A stretch of 64,000 bases of DNA from Burkholderiales bacterium. GTDB taxonomy: Bacteria > Pseudomonadota > Gammaproteobacteria > Burkholderiales > Burkholderiaceae_C. Location of the stretch: NCBI GenBank assembly GCA_003241965.1, contig QBMB01000011.1:1-64000 (forward strand), in the 5' to 3' direction. The notes under the pieces were generated by a model. That model had not been told where the DNA came from, did not search any database, and worked only from the letters and a program-made list of their open reading frames with translations. Positions 10,062-19,102 of this stretch are shown here, in pieces. Within the stretch, counting starts at the first letter, position 1. Every line of letters starts with the position of its first letter. The position numbers were made by a program, and so were the translations under genes.

Positions 10062-11237
10062 TCAGGTGCGCTGCATCAGCGCGGCCATCGATCGGGCCAG
10101 GTCTTCCAGGCGGCTGAGGTTGTGCACGGCCAGTGTGCCGTGGGCGTGGCGCTGCAACACGGCGGCACCGGTGGCCAAGGGCTGGTAACCGTCAAAGCGC
10201 AGCAGCGGGTTGAGCCACAGAAGCTGTCGGGTGTGGCGCTTGAGCCATTGCAGTTCGGTGTCCAGTGCTTCGGGCGCACCGGTGTCCAGACCGTCGGTGA
10301 TGAGCAGCACCACGGTGCGTCGGCCCACGAGCACGCGGCGGTGGTGGGTGCGCAGGTCAGCGAGTGACTCGCCCAGGCGCGTGCCACCGGCGAAGTCTTC
10401 AATCGCGTCGTTGGCCATGGCGAGCATCTGGTCGGTGTCGCTGTGGCGGAAGGCGGTGCGCAGGTCGGTGAGGTGGGTGCCGAAGGCGAAGGCGGTGCGT
10501 GGTGTGCCCCGGGTGGCCTGGTGCAAAAAGGCCAGCAGCAGGCGCGCGTAGCGCTCCATCGAGCCCGAGATGTCGACCAGGATCAGCAGGGGCAGCGGTT
10601 GCTGGCGGCGTGTTTTCATGGGCACGTGCAGCAGCTCGCCATCAAACCGGCGGGCTTGCTGCAGGGCGCGCGGCCAGTTGGGTCGGTGGCCACGTGTGCC
10701 GGCGCGTTCGCGGCGCGAGCGCACCGGTGGCAGGGGCAGGGGGATGTCGCGCACGAGCTGTTCGACCAGGCGGAATTCGCTGGCCGAGAGGCCGGCAAAG
10801 TCGGCGTGGCGCAGGCGCTGCTGGTCGCTCGCGCTCATGGCCGCGTCGAACTTCAGATCGGTCTCGCCCTGGTTGGGTGTGCGGGCCTTGAGGCCGGCCA
10901 CGCTCAGTGCTTCCTGCACGCGCGCCTTGCGCCGCACGGGGTGCGCCTTGGCGGCCTTGGGCAGCATTTGCGCGAGCAGTTGTTGCGCGAGTTCGGGGTT
11001 GCGAAAGAAGGCATCGAACATTTCGCCGAACACACCGAGGTCTTGTTGGCGACTCACCAGCACGGCCTCCAACGCGGCGCGCAAATCGTCCTTGCGCTCA
11101 ACGCCCACCGCTTGGGTGGCGGTGATGGCCAGTGCCATGCGGCTGCTGTCCACGGGCACGCCAGCTCTGCGCAGCGCTCTTCCAAAGGCGGTGATGTGGT
11201 CGGGCAGCTTTCCGCTGCGTGCGTCGCCGAGGATCAT
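10062..11237 (-). CDS. coxE: CoxE-like VWA domain protein
   Basis: A 391-residue protein with a C-terminal von Willebrand A domain. The metal-ion adhesion motif DISGSMERYARLLLAF (DxSxS) and a later LLITDGLDTG are clear. CoxE works with the AAA+ ATPase CoxD in post-translational assembly of the CO dehydrogenase active site. The start at 11237 (MILGDARSG) was chosen because the upstream in-frame extension is a low-complexity Arg-rich stretch reading into the palindromic element. The element (11296-11614) and about 430 bases of non-coding DNA separate it from coxD, which is unusual because these genes are normally adjacent or overlapping. Confidence 0.87.
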   Translation of the reverse strand: MILGDARSGKLPDHITAFGRALRRAGVPVDSSRMALAITATQAVGVERKDDLRAALEAVLVSRQQDLGVFGEMFDAFFRNPELAQQLLAQMLPKAAKAHPVRRKARVQEALSVAGLKARTPNQGETDLKFDAAMSASDQQRLRHADFAGLSASEFRLVEQLVRDIPLPLPPVRSRRERAGTRGHRPNWPRALQQARRFDGELLHVPMKTRRQQPLPLLILVDISGSMERYARLLLAFLHQATRGTPRTAFAFGTHLTDLRTAFRHSDTDQMLAMANDAIEDFAGGTRLGESLADLRTHHRRVLVGRRTVVLLITDGLDTGAPEALDTELQWLKRHTRQLLWLNPLLRFDGYQPLATGAAVLQRHAHGTLAVHNLSRLEDLARSMAALMQRT

Positions 11238-11295
11238 GCTTTTTCCACGCGGCTTTTTGCGCCTGCACCTCGCGCTGACGGCTGGCGTGGTCCGT

Positions 11296-11614
11296 GTTCT
11301 CCGGCGCACGGTCGCGGGCGTCTGCCCGGGCAGGCCTGCATGTTCGCGTCAACACCGTGGTTTGCGCACTTGCTCTGTGGCAACCGCGAATGGCGCCTGC
11401 GCCCCCAGACCCCACCAGCCGTCGAGAGTAGCAAGAGGGCGCGCAAAAGGTTGTCTTTCTCGTGGCGTGCCCAGGTGCCACTGGGGTCGATGGGGTGGGT
11501 GTCCGGGCGCAGGCGCCATTCGCGGTTGCCACAGAGGTCGAGCCCAGACGAAGCTGTTGACGCAATGGTCGCCCAAGCGCCCAAACAGACGCCCGCGACC
11601 GTGCGCCGGAGAAC
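11296..11614. repeat. Large palindromic non-coding element between coxD and coxE
   Basis: The 434 bases between coxE (11237) and coxD (11672) hold no credible gene but form a long interrupted palindrome centred at about 11455. The outer arms, 11296-11324 and 11586-11614, are 29-base perfect reverse complements. The inner arms, 11373-11404 and 11505-11536, are 32-base perfect reverse complements. A 9-base pair (11346-11354 and 11555-11563) lies symmetrically between them. The stretches between the arms are similar but diverged. The element would fold into a very long stem in RNA, or it represents two inverted copies of a shorter repeat. All three arm pairs give the same centre, so this is not chance. 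Confidence 0.85.
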
Positions 11615-11671
11615 GGGCACACGCCCCATCGGCCCGGAAGCAACAGAAGCGAGCAAGGTTCCCACCACAAG

Positions 11672-12579
<908 letters not shown>

Positions 12580-12583
<4 letters not shown>

Positions 12584-13371
12584 CCGTTGGCCAGCGCCAC
12601 CGCCACCTGTGTCTGCACCTTGATGAGGTGGGCGCGGTAGGCCTGGCTCGCGTGCAGGTCGGCGCTGATGTCGGTGGCATCGATCGTCACGGCGTTCACC
12701 GCATCGGGCGTGAAGCTCTTGCCGAGCGCGGCTTCCAGACCCCCATGGCGGAACACGCCGTTGCCAGTGCCGGTGATGGCCACGCGCACGCCGGCAGCGG
12801 TCTGCGCCACGAACACACCCACCAGCGCAAAGCGCGAGGCGGGCTGGCGGAACTTGGCGTAGGCCGATCTGGTGGGCACGGGGAAGCTGATCGCGGTGAT
12901 CAGTTCACCAGCGTCCAGCGCTGTGGTGTAGAGGCCTTGGAAAAAGTCGTCGGCAGCGATGGTGCGGCGGTCGGTGTGCACCGTGGCGCCCAGGCCCAGC
13001 ACCGCGCTGGGGTAGCACGCGGCGGGGTCGTTGTTGGCCACCGAGCCGCCCATGGTGCCCATGGCACGCACCTGCCGGTCGCCAATGCCGTCGGCCAATG
13101 CGGCCAGCCCGGGAATGAGCTTGCGCACATCGGCGTGGTTGGCCACGTCCTGGTGGCGGGTCATGGCGCCGATGACGATGCTCTGGCCCTCCACCTTGAT
13201 GCCGCGCAGCTCGCTCACGCCGCCGAGGTCCACCAGGTGTTCGGGCTGCATGAGCCGCTGCTTCATCGAAGCGAGCATGGTCTGGCCACCGGCCAGGGGC
13301 TGTGCGCCGCCTGCGGTCAGGCGTTTCGCGTCGGCCAGGGTGGTGGGTTGTTCAAGGGTGAATGCGTACAT
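12580..13371 (-). CDS. coxM: FAD-binding medium subunit of CO dehydrogenase-type hydroxylase
   Basis: A 263-residue flavoprotein subunit of the xanthine-oxidase family. The two FAD-binding glycine signatures are present: AGGQTMLASMK near residue 30 and TMGGSVANNDPAA near residue 110. It passes electrons from the iron-sulfur subunit to the quinone or another acceptor. An AAGGAG ribosome site precedes the ATG by 6 bases. It lies directly after coxL (10-base gap). The length is a little short of the usual 280-290 residues but both FAD loops are intact. Confidence 0.92.
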
Positions 13372-13381
13372 GTTGTTCTCC

Positions 13382-15760
13382 TTATTTCGCGGCTTGGATC
13401 GCGGTCCACACGCGGTTCGGGCTGGCGGGCATATCGAGGTCTTTCACGCCCAGCGGCGCCAGTGCATCCAGCACCGCGTTCATCACCGCCGGGGGTGAGC
13501 CGATGGCGCCAGCTTCGCCGCAGCCTTTGGTGCCCAGCGGGTTGGTGGTGCAGGGCGTGCACACGTGGCCCAGGGTGAAGTCGGGGAAGTCGTCGGCGCG
13601 GGGCATGGTGTAGTCCATGAACGAGCCGGTGACGAGCTGGCCCGTTTCGCGGTCGTACACGCAGTGTTCCATGAGCGCCTGGCCGATGCCCTGCACCAGA
13701 CCACCATGCACCTGGCCCTCCACGATCATCGGGTTGATGATGGTGCCGAAATCGTCCACCGCGGTGAAGCGGTCGACCCGCACCACGCCGGTGTTGGGGT
13801 CGATCTCGACCTCGCAGATGTGGGTGCCGGCGGGGAAGGTGAAGTTGGTCGGGTCGTAGAACGCGGTTTCGTTCAGGCCCGGCTCCAGTTTGTCCAGCGG
13901 GTAGTTGTGCGGCACATAGGCGGTGAGCGCAACCTGGCCGAAGGTGACCTTCTTGTCGGTGCCCTTCACGGTGAATTCGCCGTTGGCGAATTCCACGTCG
14001 GCGTCGCCGGTCTCCATCAGGTGGGCCGCGATCTTCTTGGCCTTGGCTTCGATCTTGTCGAGCGCACGCATGATGGCCGCACCCCCCACCGAGATGGAGC
14101 GCGAGCCGTAGGTGCCCATGCCGAAGGGCACACGCCCGGTGTCGCCGTGCACGATGTCGACCATCGAAGGGTCCATGCCCAGGCGCGACGCCACCACCTG
14201 CGCGAACGTGGTCTCGTGGCCCTGGCCGTGGCTGTGTGAACCGGTGAACACGGTCACGCTGCCGGTGGGGTGAACCCGCACTTCACCGCACTCGAACAGG
14301 CCGGCGCGCGCCCCGAGCGCACCGGCGATGTTGCTGGGTGCGAGACCGCAGGCCTCGATGTAGCTGGAGTAGCCGATGCCGCGCAGCAGGCCATTGGCCC
14401 GGGAAGCCGCCTGGCGCATGGGCAGGCCGGCGATGTCGGCGAGCTGGTTGGCCTTGTCCAGGCAGGCCGGGAAGTCGCCGGTGTCGTACTGCAACGCCAC
14501 GGGCGTCTGGTAGGGGAACTCGGTGATGAAGTTGCGCCGGCGGATCTCGTCTTGCGACAGACCCGTTTCCCACGCCGCGCGGCTGACGATGCGCTCCAGC
14601 AGGTAGGTGGCTTCAGGCCGACCCGCGCCGCGGTAGGCGTCCACCGGCGAGGTGTTGGTGAACCACGAGTCCACCTCCACATACACCTGCGGCGTCTTGT
14701 ACTGGCCCGCCAGCAGCGTGGCGTACAGGATGGTGGGCACGGCGGTGGAGAAGGTGGAGAGGTAGGCACCGAGGTTGGCGTCGGTGTGCACCTTGAAGGC
14801 GAGGAAATGGCCGTCTTTGTCGAGCGCCATTTCGGCGTGGGTCACGTGGTCGCGGCCGTGTGCGTCGCACAGGAAGGCCTCGGAGCGGTCGCAGTTCCAC
14901 TTGATCGCGCAGTTGAGCTTCTTGGAGGCCCAGGTGAGGCAGACGTCTTCGGCGTACAGGTAGATCTTGGCACCGAAGCCGCCGCCCACGTCGGGCGCAA
15001 TCACGCGCACCTTGTGCTCGGGCAGGCCCATCACGAAGGCGGTGAGCAGCAGACGCTCCACGTGCGGGTTCTGGTTCGACACGTAGAGCGTGTAGTCGTC
15101 ACCGGCGCGGTTGTACGAGCCGATCACCGCGCGCGGCTCCATCGGGTTGGGCACCAGGCGGTTGTTGATGAGGTCGATCTTGGTCACGTGCGCGGCGCCT
15201 GCAAACGCCGCATCCACCGCACCCTGGTCACCGATGGACCACTTGTAGCAATGGTTGCCGGGTGCTGCGTCGTGCAGCGCGGTGGCGCTGGGCAGCATGG
15301 CATCGCGCACATCCACCACGGCCGGCAGCGGCTCGTACTCCACCACCACGAGTTCGGCGGCGTTCTTCGCCTGCTCCAGCGTTTCGGCCACGACCATGAC
15401 CACGTGGTCGCCCACGTAGCGCGCCTTGCCGTGCGCCAGGATGGGGTGGGGCGGCTCCTTCATGGGCTGGCCCTGGGTGTCGGTTATCAGCCAGCCGCAG
15501 GGCAGGCCACCGATCTTGTCGGCGGCCACGTCTTCACCGTCGAAGACGCCGACCACGCCGGGCGCGGCCAGGGCTGCAGTCTTGTCGATGCTGATGATCT
15601 TGGCGTGGGCGTGCGGCGAGCGCACGAACACCGCCTGGCGCATGTTGGCCAGCACGATGTCGTCGGTGTACTGGCCGGCGCCGGTGAGGAAGCGGTAGTC
15701 CTCCTTGCGCAGGAGGGATTCCCCGATGTGGGGGAGTTTGGCGAAGTCGATGGCACCCAT
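13382..15760 (-). CDS. coxL: Molybdenum hydroxylase large subunit, form II CO dehydrogenase type
   Basis: A 792-residue catalytic subunit. The cofactor loop [10 protein letters not shown] lies at 256-265, the active-site loop reads AYRGAGR at 375-381, and the presumed catalytic Glu lies in KGCGEAG at about residue 749. The AYRGAGR loop is that of form II (CoxL-like) enzymes. The form I CO dehydrogenase loop AYRCSFR, whose Cys holds the copper-sulfur cluster, is absent. CO oxidation is therefore uncertain, and an aldehyde or N-heterocycle substrate is equally possible. Full coxS-L-M order, ribosome site AGGAG before the ATG, and the complete accessory set downstream support a functional complex. 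Confidence 0.9.
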   Translation of the reverse strand: MGAIDFAKLPHIGESLLRKEDYRFLTGAGQYTDDIVLANMRQAVFVRSPHAHAKIISIDKTAALAAPGVVGVFDGEDVAADKIGGLPCGWLITDTQGQPMKEPPHPILAHGKARYVGDHVVMVVAETLEQAKNAAELVVVEYEPLPAVVDVRDAMLPSATALHDAAPGNHCYKWSIGDQGAVDAAFAGAAHVTKIDLINNRLVPNPMEPRAVIGSYNRAGDDYTLYVSNQNPHVERLLLTAFVMGLPEHKVRVIAPDVGGGFGAKIYLYAEDVCLTWASKKLNCAIKWNCDRSEAFLCDAHGRDHVTHAEMALDKDGHFLAFKVHTDANLGAYLSTFSTAVPTILYATLLAGQYKTPQVYVEVDSWFTNTSPVDAYRGAGRPEATYLLERIVSRAAWETGLSQDEIRRRNFITEFPYQTPVALQYDTGDFPACLDKANQLADIAGLPMRQAASRANGLLRGIGYSSYIEACGLAPSNIAGALGARAGLFECGEVRVHPTGSVTVFTGSHSHGQGHETTFAQVVASRLGMDPSMVDIVHGDTGRVPFGMGTYGSRSISVGGAAIMRALDKIEAKAKKIAAHLMETGDADVEFANGEFTVKGTDKKVTFGQVALTAYVPHNYPLDKLEPGLNETAFYDPTNFTFPAGTHICEVEIDPNTGVVRVDRFTAVDDFGTIINPMIVEGQVHGGLVQGIGQALMEHCVYDRETGQLVTGSFMDYTMPRADDFPDFTLGHVCTPCTTNPLGTKGCGEAGAIGSPPAVMNAVLDALAPLGVKDLDMPASPNRVWTAIQAAK

Positions 15761-15772
15761 GTCGTTGGCTCC

Positions 15773-16240
15773 TTATGCCTTGAGCGCAGCAGCGCCTTGT
15801 TGAACGGCTTTGACAATGTTCTGGTAACCGGTGCAGCGGCACAGATTGCCCTCCAGGCCTTCGCGGATCTCGCGGGCGCTGGCGTCGGGGTGGCTCTGGC
15901 ACAGGCTGATCGAGCTCAACACCATGCCGGGCGTGCAGAAGCCGCATTGCAGGCCGTGGCAGTCCTTGAAGGCGGCCTGCATGGGGTGCATGGTGCCGTC
16001 GGCTGCGGCCAGGCCTTCGATGGTGGTGACTTCGCGTCCGGCGGCTTGCGCCAGCAGCATGTTGCAGGACTTCACCGCGCGCCCGTCCATGAGCACCGTG
16101 CAAGCGCCGCATTGGGCGGTGTCGCAGCCCACGTGGGTGCCGGTGAGCTTGAGGTGTTCGCGAAGGGTTTGCACCAGCAGCGTGTGGGGCGCTGCGTCGA
16201 CGGTCACGGCCTTTCCGTTGACCTTCAGTTGAACCTGCAT
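15773..16240 (-). CDS. coxS: [2Fe-2S] small subunit of CO dehydrogenase-type hydroxylase
   Basis: A 155-residue iron-sulfur subunit. The plant-ferredoxin-type cluster is ligated by Cys 39, 44, 47 and 59 (CDTAQCGAC), and the second cluster in the helical C-terminal domain by Cys 99, 102, 134 and 136 (CGFC and CRC). All eight ligands are in place, and the length is standard. It is the first gene of the cox operon, with an AGGAG ribosome site 7 bases before the ATG. The 385 bases upstream are shared with the divergent aor operon. Confidence 0.94.
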   Translation of the reverse strand: MQVQLKVNGKAVTVDAAPHTLLVQTLREHLKLTGTHVGCDTAQCGACTVLMDGRAVKSCNMLLAQAAGREVTTIEGLAAADGTMHPMQAAFKDCHGLQCGFCTPGMVLSSISLCQSHPDASAREIREGLEGNLCRCTGYQNIVKAVQQGAAALKA

Positions 16241-16298
16241 GTTTGTCTCCTGGTGTTGTGGGCGAGAGTCAGTGAATCACGCTCGATTGGCCACCGGT

Positions 16299-16351
16299 TT
16301 GAGTGATTACCCTCAATTCAATTGGGTGCTTCCAATCATTCTCAATTTGAG
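16299..16351. promoter_or_regulatory. AT-rich inverted repeats upstream of coxS
   Basis: This short AT-rich stretch in an otherwise GC-rich region, 60-110 bases upstream of coxS, holds TTGAG-N8-CTCAA at 16299-16316 and CTCAA-N-TTGAG at 16341-16351. The same half-site thus occurs four times, in both arrangements. It looks like an operator or upstream activator region for the cox promoter. No clear sigma70 or sigma54 promoter could be assigned. Function is inference from symmetry and position. Confidence 0.35.
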
Positions 16352-16403
16352 ACGGGGTGCGGCTGCATTTCCATCGAATGACTTGCTGGAATGGACTTTC
16401 AAC

Positions 16404-16423
16404 GTATGCAAGTCAATGCATAC
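16404..16423. promoter_or_regulatory. Inverted repeat GTATG-N10-CATAC, site A
   Basis: A perfect five-base inverted repeat with a 10-base spacer (extending to GTATGCA ... TGCATAC, 7 bases with a 6-base spacer). It lies 164 bases upstream of coxS and about 200 bases upstream of aorA. The same arrangement recurs 159 bases away at site B. The duplication with identical spacing suggests binding sites of a dimeric regulator acting on the divergent cox and aor operons. Confidence 0.5.
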
Positions 16424-16562
16424 AACGGTTGGTGCAAGGCATGCGGGGACACATCGCTGAGGCAAGGCCGCGTGAGCGTGTCGCAAACTGAGACTTTCTG
16501 GCCGTCCACCGCCAGGTTGCGGGTAAACCCGGAGGTTGAAATGGAGCTGAAACCAAACAATC

Positions 16563-16582
16563 GTATGAAGAAGCTTGCATAC
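16563..16582. promoter_or_regulatory. Inverted repeat GTATG-N10-CATAC, site B
   Basis: The second copy of the motif at 16404, sharing CGTATG, the 10-base spacing and TGCATACA. It ends 43 bases before the aorA start codon, which places it in the likely promoter or leader of the aor operon. Binding here could repress transcription or position a polymerase. The spacer sequence differs from site A, as expected for a protein-recognised dyad rather than a recent duplication. Confidence 0.5.
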
Positions 16583-16625
16583 ATGACCGACCAGCACAGG
16601 CTTCTACCCACACCCGGAGACCCTT

Positions 16626-17102
16626 ATGCAAAAAGTCCTACACATCAACCCCGACAAATGCACCGGCTGCCTGCAGTGCGAGATGGCGTGTTCGTTCGAG
16701 AACTACGGCACCTACGCCACCTCGAAGTCGCGCATCAAGGTTTTTGACTTTCACCACACCGGCAAAAAAGTGCCCTACACCTGCACCCAGTGCGACGAGG
16801 CCTGGTGCCTGCACGCCTGCCCGGTGGAGGCGATCACGGTGGACAAGGTGACGGGCGCGAAAGTGGTGAACGAAACCACCTGCGTGGGTTGCAAGGTCTG
16901 CACCATCGCCTGCCCCTTCGGGACCATCAACTACGTGCAGGAAACCGGCAAGGTTCAGAAATGCGACCTGTGCGGTGGCGAGCCGGCCTGCGCCGAAGCC
17001 TGCCCGACCGCCGCGATCACGTTCATCGACGCCAACTGGACCGGCATGGACAAGATGAAGCAGTGGGCCGACAAGCTGGGCAACCAGCCGTCTGCGTCCT
17101 GA
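16626..17102 (+). CDS. aorA: Polyferredoxin subunit of aldehyde oxidoreductase
   Basis: A 158-residue ferredoxin-like protein with 16 cysteines arranged to bind four [4Fe-4S] clusters: Cys 12/15/18/22, 53/56/61/65, 86/89/92/96 and 113/116/122/126. It has no signal peptide or membrane segment, so it is cytoplasmic. Size and position match AorA of the Aromatoleum tungsten AOR, which forms an electron-conducting chain between catalytic subunits and the flavin subunit. A GGAG lies 7 bases before the ATG. It is the first gene of a five-gene operon, with 70 bases to aorB. Confidence 0.9.
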   Translation: MQKVLHINPDKCTGCLQCEMACSFENYGTYATSKSRIKVFDFHHTGKKVPYTCTQCDEAWCLHACPVEAITVDKVTGAKVVNETTCVGCKVCTIACPFGTINYVQETGKVQKCDLCGGEPACAEACPTAAITFIDANWTGMDKMKQWADKLGNQPSAS

Positions 17103-17172
17103 AAACTTGTGGGTCAAACCACTCGCGAAGCGATGTGCTCTGACCCCAACTGATTAACCAAGGAGCATCAAC

Positions 17173-19020
17173 ATGTCATGGGCTGGAAAAATCCTCCGCG
17201 TCAACCTGACCGCGGGCACCGTGAAATCCGAACCGCTGAACACCGAATGGGCGCGTGCCTACATCGGCTCCCGCGGTCTGGGCAGCAAATACCTGGTGAG
17301 CGAGGTCGACCCCAAGGTCGACCCGCTGGCACCCGAGAACAAGATCATCTGGGCCACGGGCCCGTTGACCGGCACCATGGCCTCCACCGGTGGCCGCTAC
17401 ACCGTCATCACCAAAAGCCCGCTGACCGGTGCCATTGCCTGCTCGAACTCGGGCGGCTACTGGGGCGCCGAGCTCAAGATGGCCGGCTGGGACATGATCA
17501 TCTTCGAGGGCAAGTCCCCTACGCCGGTGTACCTCTACATCAACGACGACGAGGTCGAGCTGCGCGACGCCAGCCACCTCTGGGGCCAGAGCGTGTGGAA
17601 GACCGAAGAGGTCCTCAAGTCCAGCCTGCAGGACCCGCTGGTGCGTGTGTCGAGCATCGGCAAGGCCGGTGAAAACGGCGTGCTGTACGCAGCCGTGGTG
17701 AACGACCTGCACCGCGCGGCCGGTCGCTCGGGCGTGGGCACGGTGATGGGCAGCAAAAACCTCAAAGCCATCGCCGTGCGTGGCACCAAGGGCGTGGGCA
17801 ACATCCGCGACCCCAAGGCCTTCATGAAGACCACCTTCGAGAAGAAGAAGATCCTGGCCGAAAACGCCGTGACGGGCCAGGGCCTGCCGGCCTACGGCAC
17901 GCAGGTGCTCATGAACGTGATCAACGAGATGGGCGCACTGCCCACGCGCAACCACCGCGACGTGCAGTTTGAGGGCGCGAAAGACATCTCGGCCGAAGCC
18001 ATGGTGACGCCGCGCGAGAGCGACGGCAAGAAGCACCTCGTGACCAACCAGGCCTGCTTCGGCTGCACCATCGCGTGCGGACGCATCAGCAAGATGGACG
18101 AGAACCACTTCACGGTGAAGAACAAGCCGCAGTACTGGGGCGCCAACGGCGGCCTGGAGTATGAGGCGGCCTGGGCGCTCGGTGCGGCCAACGGCGTGAA
18201 CGATCTGGAAGCGCTGCAATACGCCAACCTGCTGTGCAACGAAGAAGGGTTCGACCCCATCAGCTTCGGTGCCACCGTGGGCGCGGTGATGGAGCTCTAC
18301 GAGATGGGCGTGCTCACGAAAGAGCAGCTCGGCATCGACGCGAAATTCGGCTCGGCGCAGGCGCTGGCGCACTTCGCCGAGATCACCGCCAAGGGCGAAG
18401 GCTTTGGCAAGGAAATCGGCATGGGCTCCAAGCGCCTGACCGAAAAGTACGGCCACCCCGATTTGTCCATGAGCGTGAAGGGCCAGGAATTCCCGGCCTA
18501 CGACGGCCGCGCCATTCAAGGCATCGGCCTGGCGTACGCCACCTCCAACCGCGGTGCGTGCCACCTGCGCGGCTACACCATCGCTTCCGAAGTGCTGGGC
18601 ATTCCAGTGAAGACCGATCCGCTGGAGAGCGAAGGCAAGCCGGAACTGGTGAAGGCGTTCCAGGACGCCACCGCCGCGTTCGACTCGTCGGGCCTGTGCG
18701 TGTTCACCACGTTCGCCTGGGGCGTGGCCGATCTGGCGCCACAGCTGCAGGCCGCGTGCAACGAAGAGTTCACCACCGAAGAGCTGGAGAAGATCGGTGA
18801 GCGCATCTGGAACATGGAACGCGAATTCAACAACGCCGCCGGCTTCACGTCCAAAGACGACAGCCTGCCCAAGCGCCTGCTGACCGAAGCTGCCAAGACC
18901 GGCGCGTCCAAGGGCATGGTCAGCAAGCTGCCCGAGATGCTGCCCAAGTACTACGCCGTGCGCGGCTGGGACCCGGAAGGCCGCCCCACCGCCGAGACCC
19001 GGGCGCGCTTGAGCCTGTAA
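17173..19020 (+). CDS. aorB: Tungsten-containing aldehyde:ferredoxin oxidoreductase catalytic subunit
   Basis: A 615-residue AOR-family enzyme. It interconverts aldehydes and carboxylic acids using a tungsten bis-pterin cofactor. The [4Fe-4S] ligands appear as Cys 295, 298 and 302 (CFGCTIAC) plus Cys 509 in DSSGLC, the same pattern as in the archaeal enzymes. The N-terminal cofactor region (ITKSPLTGAIACSNSGGYWG, 79-98) and NRGACHLRGYT (459-469) are conserved. Size and gene order match AorB of Aromatoleum. The ribosome site AAGGAG is strong. AOR enzymes are usually from anaerobic or facultative organisms, so its presence here suggests a denitrifying or microaerobic role, or aldehyde detoxification. 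The substrate is unknown. Confidence 0.93.
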   Translation: MSWAGKILRVNLTAGTVKSEPLNTEWARAYIGSRGLGSKYLVSEVDPKVDPLAPENKIIWATGPLTGTMASTGGRYTVITKSPLTGAIACSNSGGYWGAELKMAGWDMIIFEGKSPTPVYLYINDDEVELRDASHLWGQSVWKTEEVLKSSLQDPLVRVSSIGKAGENGVLYAAVVNDLHRAAGRSGVGTVMGSKNLKAIAVRGTKGVGNIRDPKAFMKTTFEKKKILAENAVTGQGLPAYGTQVLMNVINEMGALPTRNHRDVQFEGAKDISAEAMVTPRESDGKKHLVTNQACFGCTIACGRISKMDENHFTVKNKPQYWGANGGLEYEAAWALGAANGVNDLEALQYANLLCNEEGFDPISFGATVGAVMELYEMGVLTKEQLGIDAKFGSAQALAHFAEITAKGEGFGKEIGMGSKRLTEKYGHPDLSMSVKGQEFPAYDGRAIQGIGLAYATSNRGACHLRGYTIASEVLGIPVKTDPLESEGKPELVKAFQDATAAFDSSGLCVFTTFAWGVADLAPQLQAACNEEFTTEELEKIGERIWNMEREFNNAAGFTSKDDSLPKRLLTEAAKTGASKGMVSKLPEMLPKYYAVRGWDPEGRPTAETRARLSL

Positions 19021-19053
19021 GGTCCCGCGGCGAACAGCCTTGGCCTGAACCCA

Positions 19054-19087
19054 GGGGGCAGTCACCACGCTGCCCCCTTTCCTTTTT
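19054..19087 (+). terminator. Terminator-like hairpin between aorB and aorC
   Basis: The stem GGGGGCAG (19054-19061) pairs with CTGCCCCC (19070-19077) across an 8-base loop and is followed by TTTCCTTTTTT. It has the form of an intrinsic terminator, yet the aorC ribosome site follows within about 10 bases and aorC is needed for the complex. It probably lets only part of the transcripts through, lowering aorC relative to aorAB. Confidence 0.7.
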
Positions 19088-19102
19088 TCGAGGAGACAAG
19101 AC

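Noticed and set aside
11234-11668. Open frames on both strands across the palindromic element
   Set aside because: The same short peptides (such as CGNREWRLRP and RRTVAGVC) appear from both strands because the DNA is palindromic. They are not evidence for a protein.
14270-16306. A 678-codon open frame on the plus strand opposite coxL and coxS
   Set aside because: coxL and coxS show all active-site and cluster ligands on the minus strand. The opposite frame is a codon-bias artefact.
16427-16444. A weak GG-N10-GC pattern resembling a sigma54 promoter upstream of aorA
   Set aside because: Only the GG and GC match and two overlapping registers fit equally well; the wider boxes do not match. The nearby AcoR-like protein also lacks the AAA+ domain needed for sigma54.
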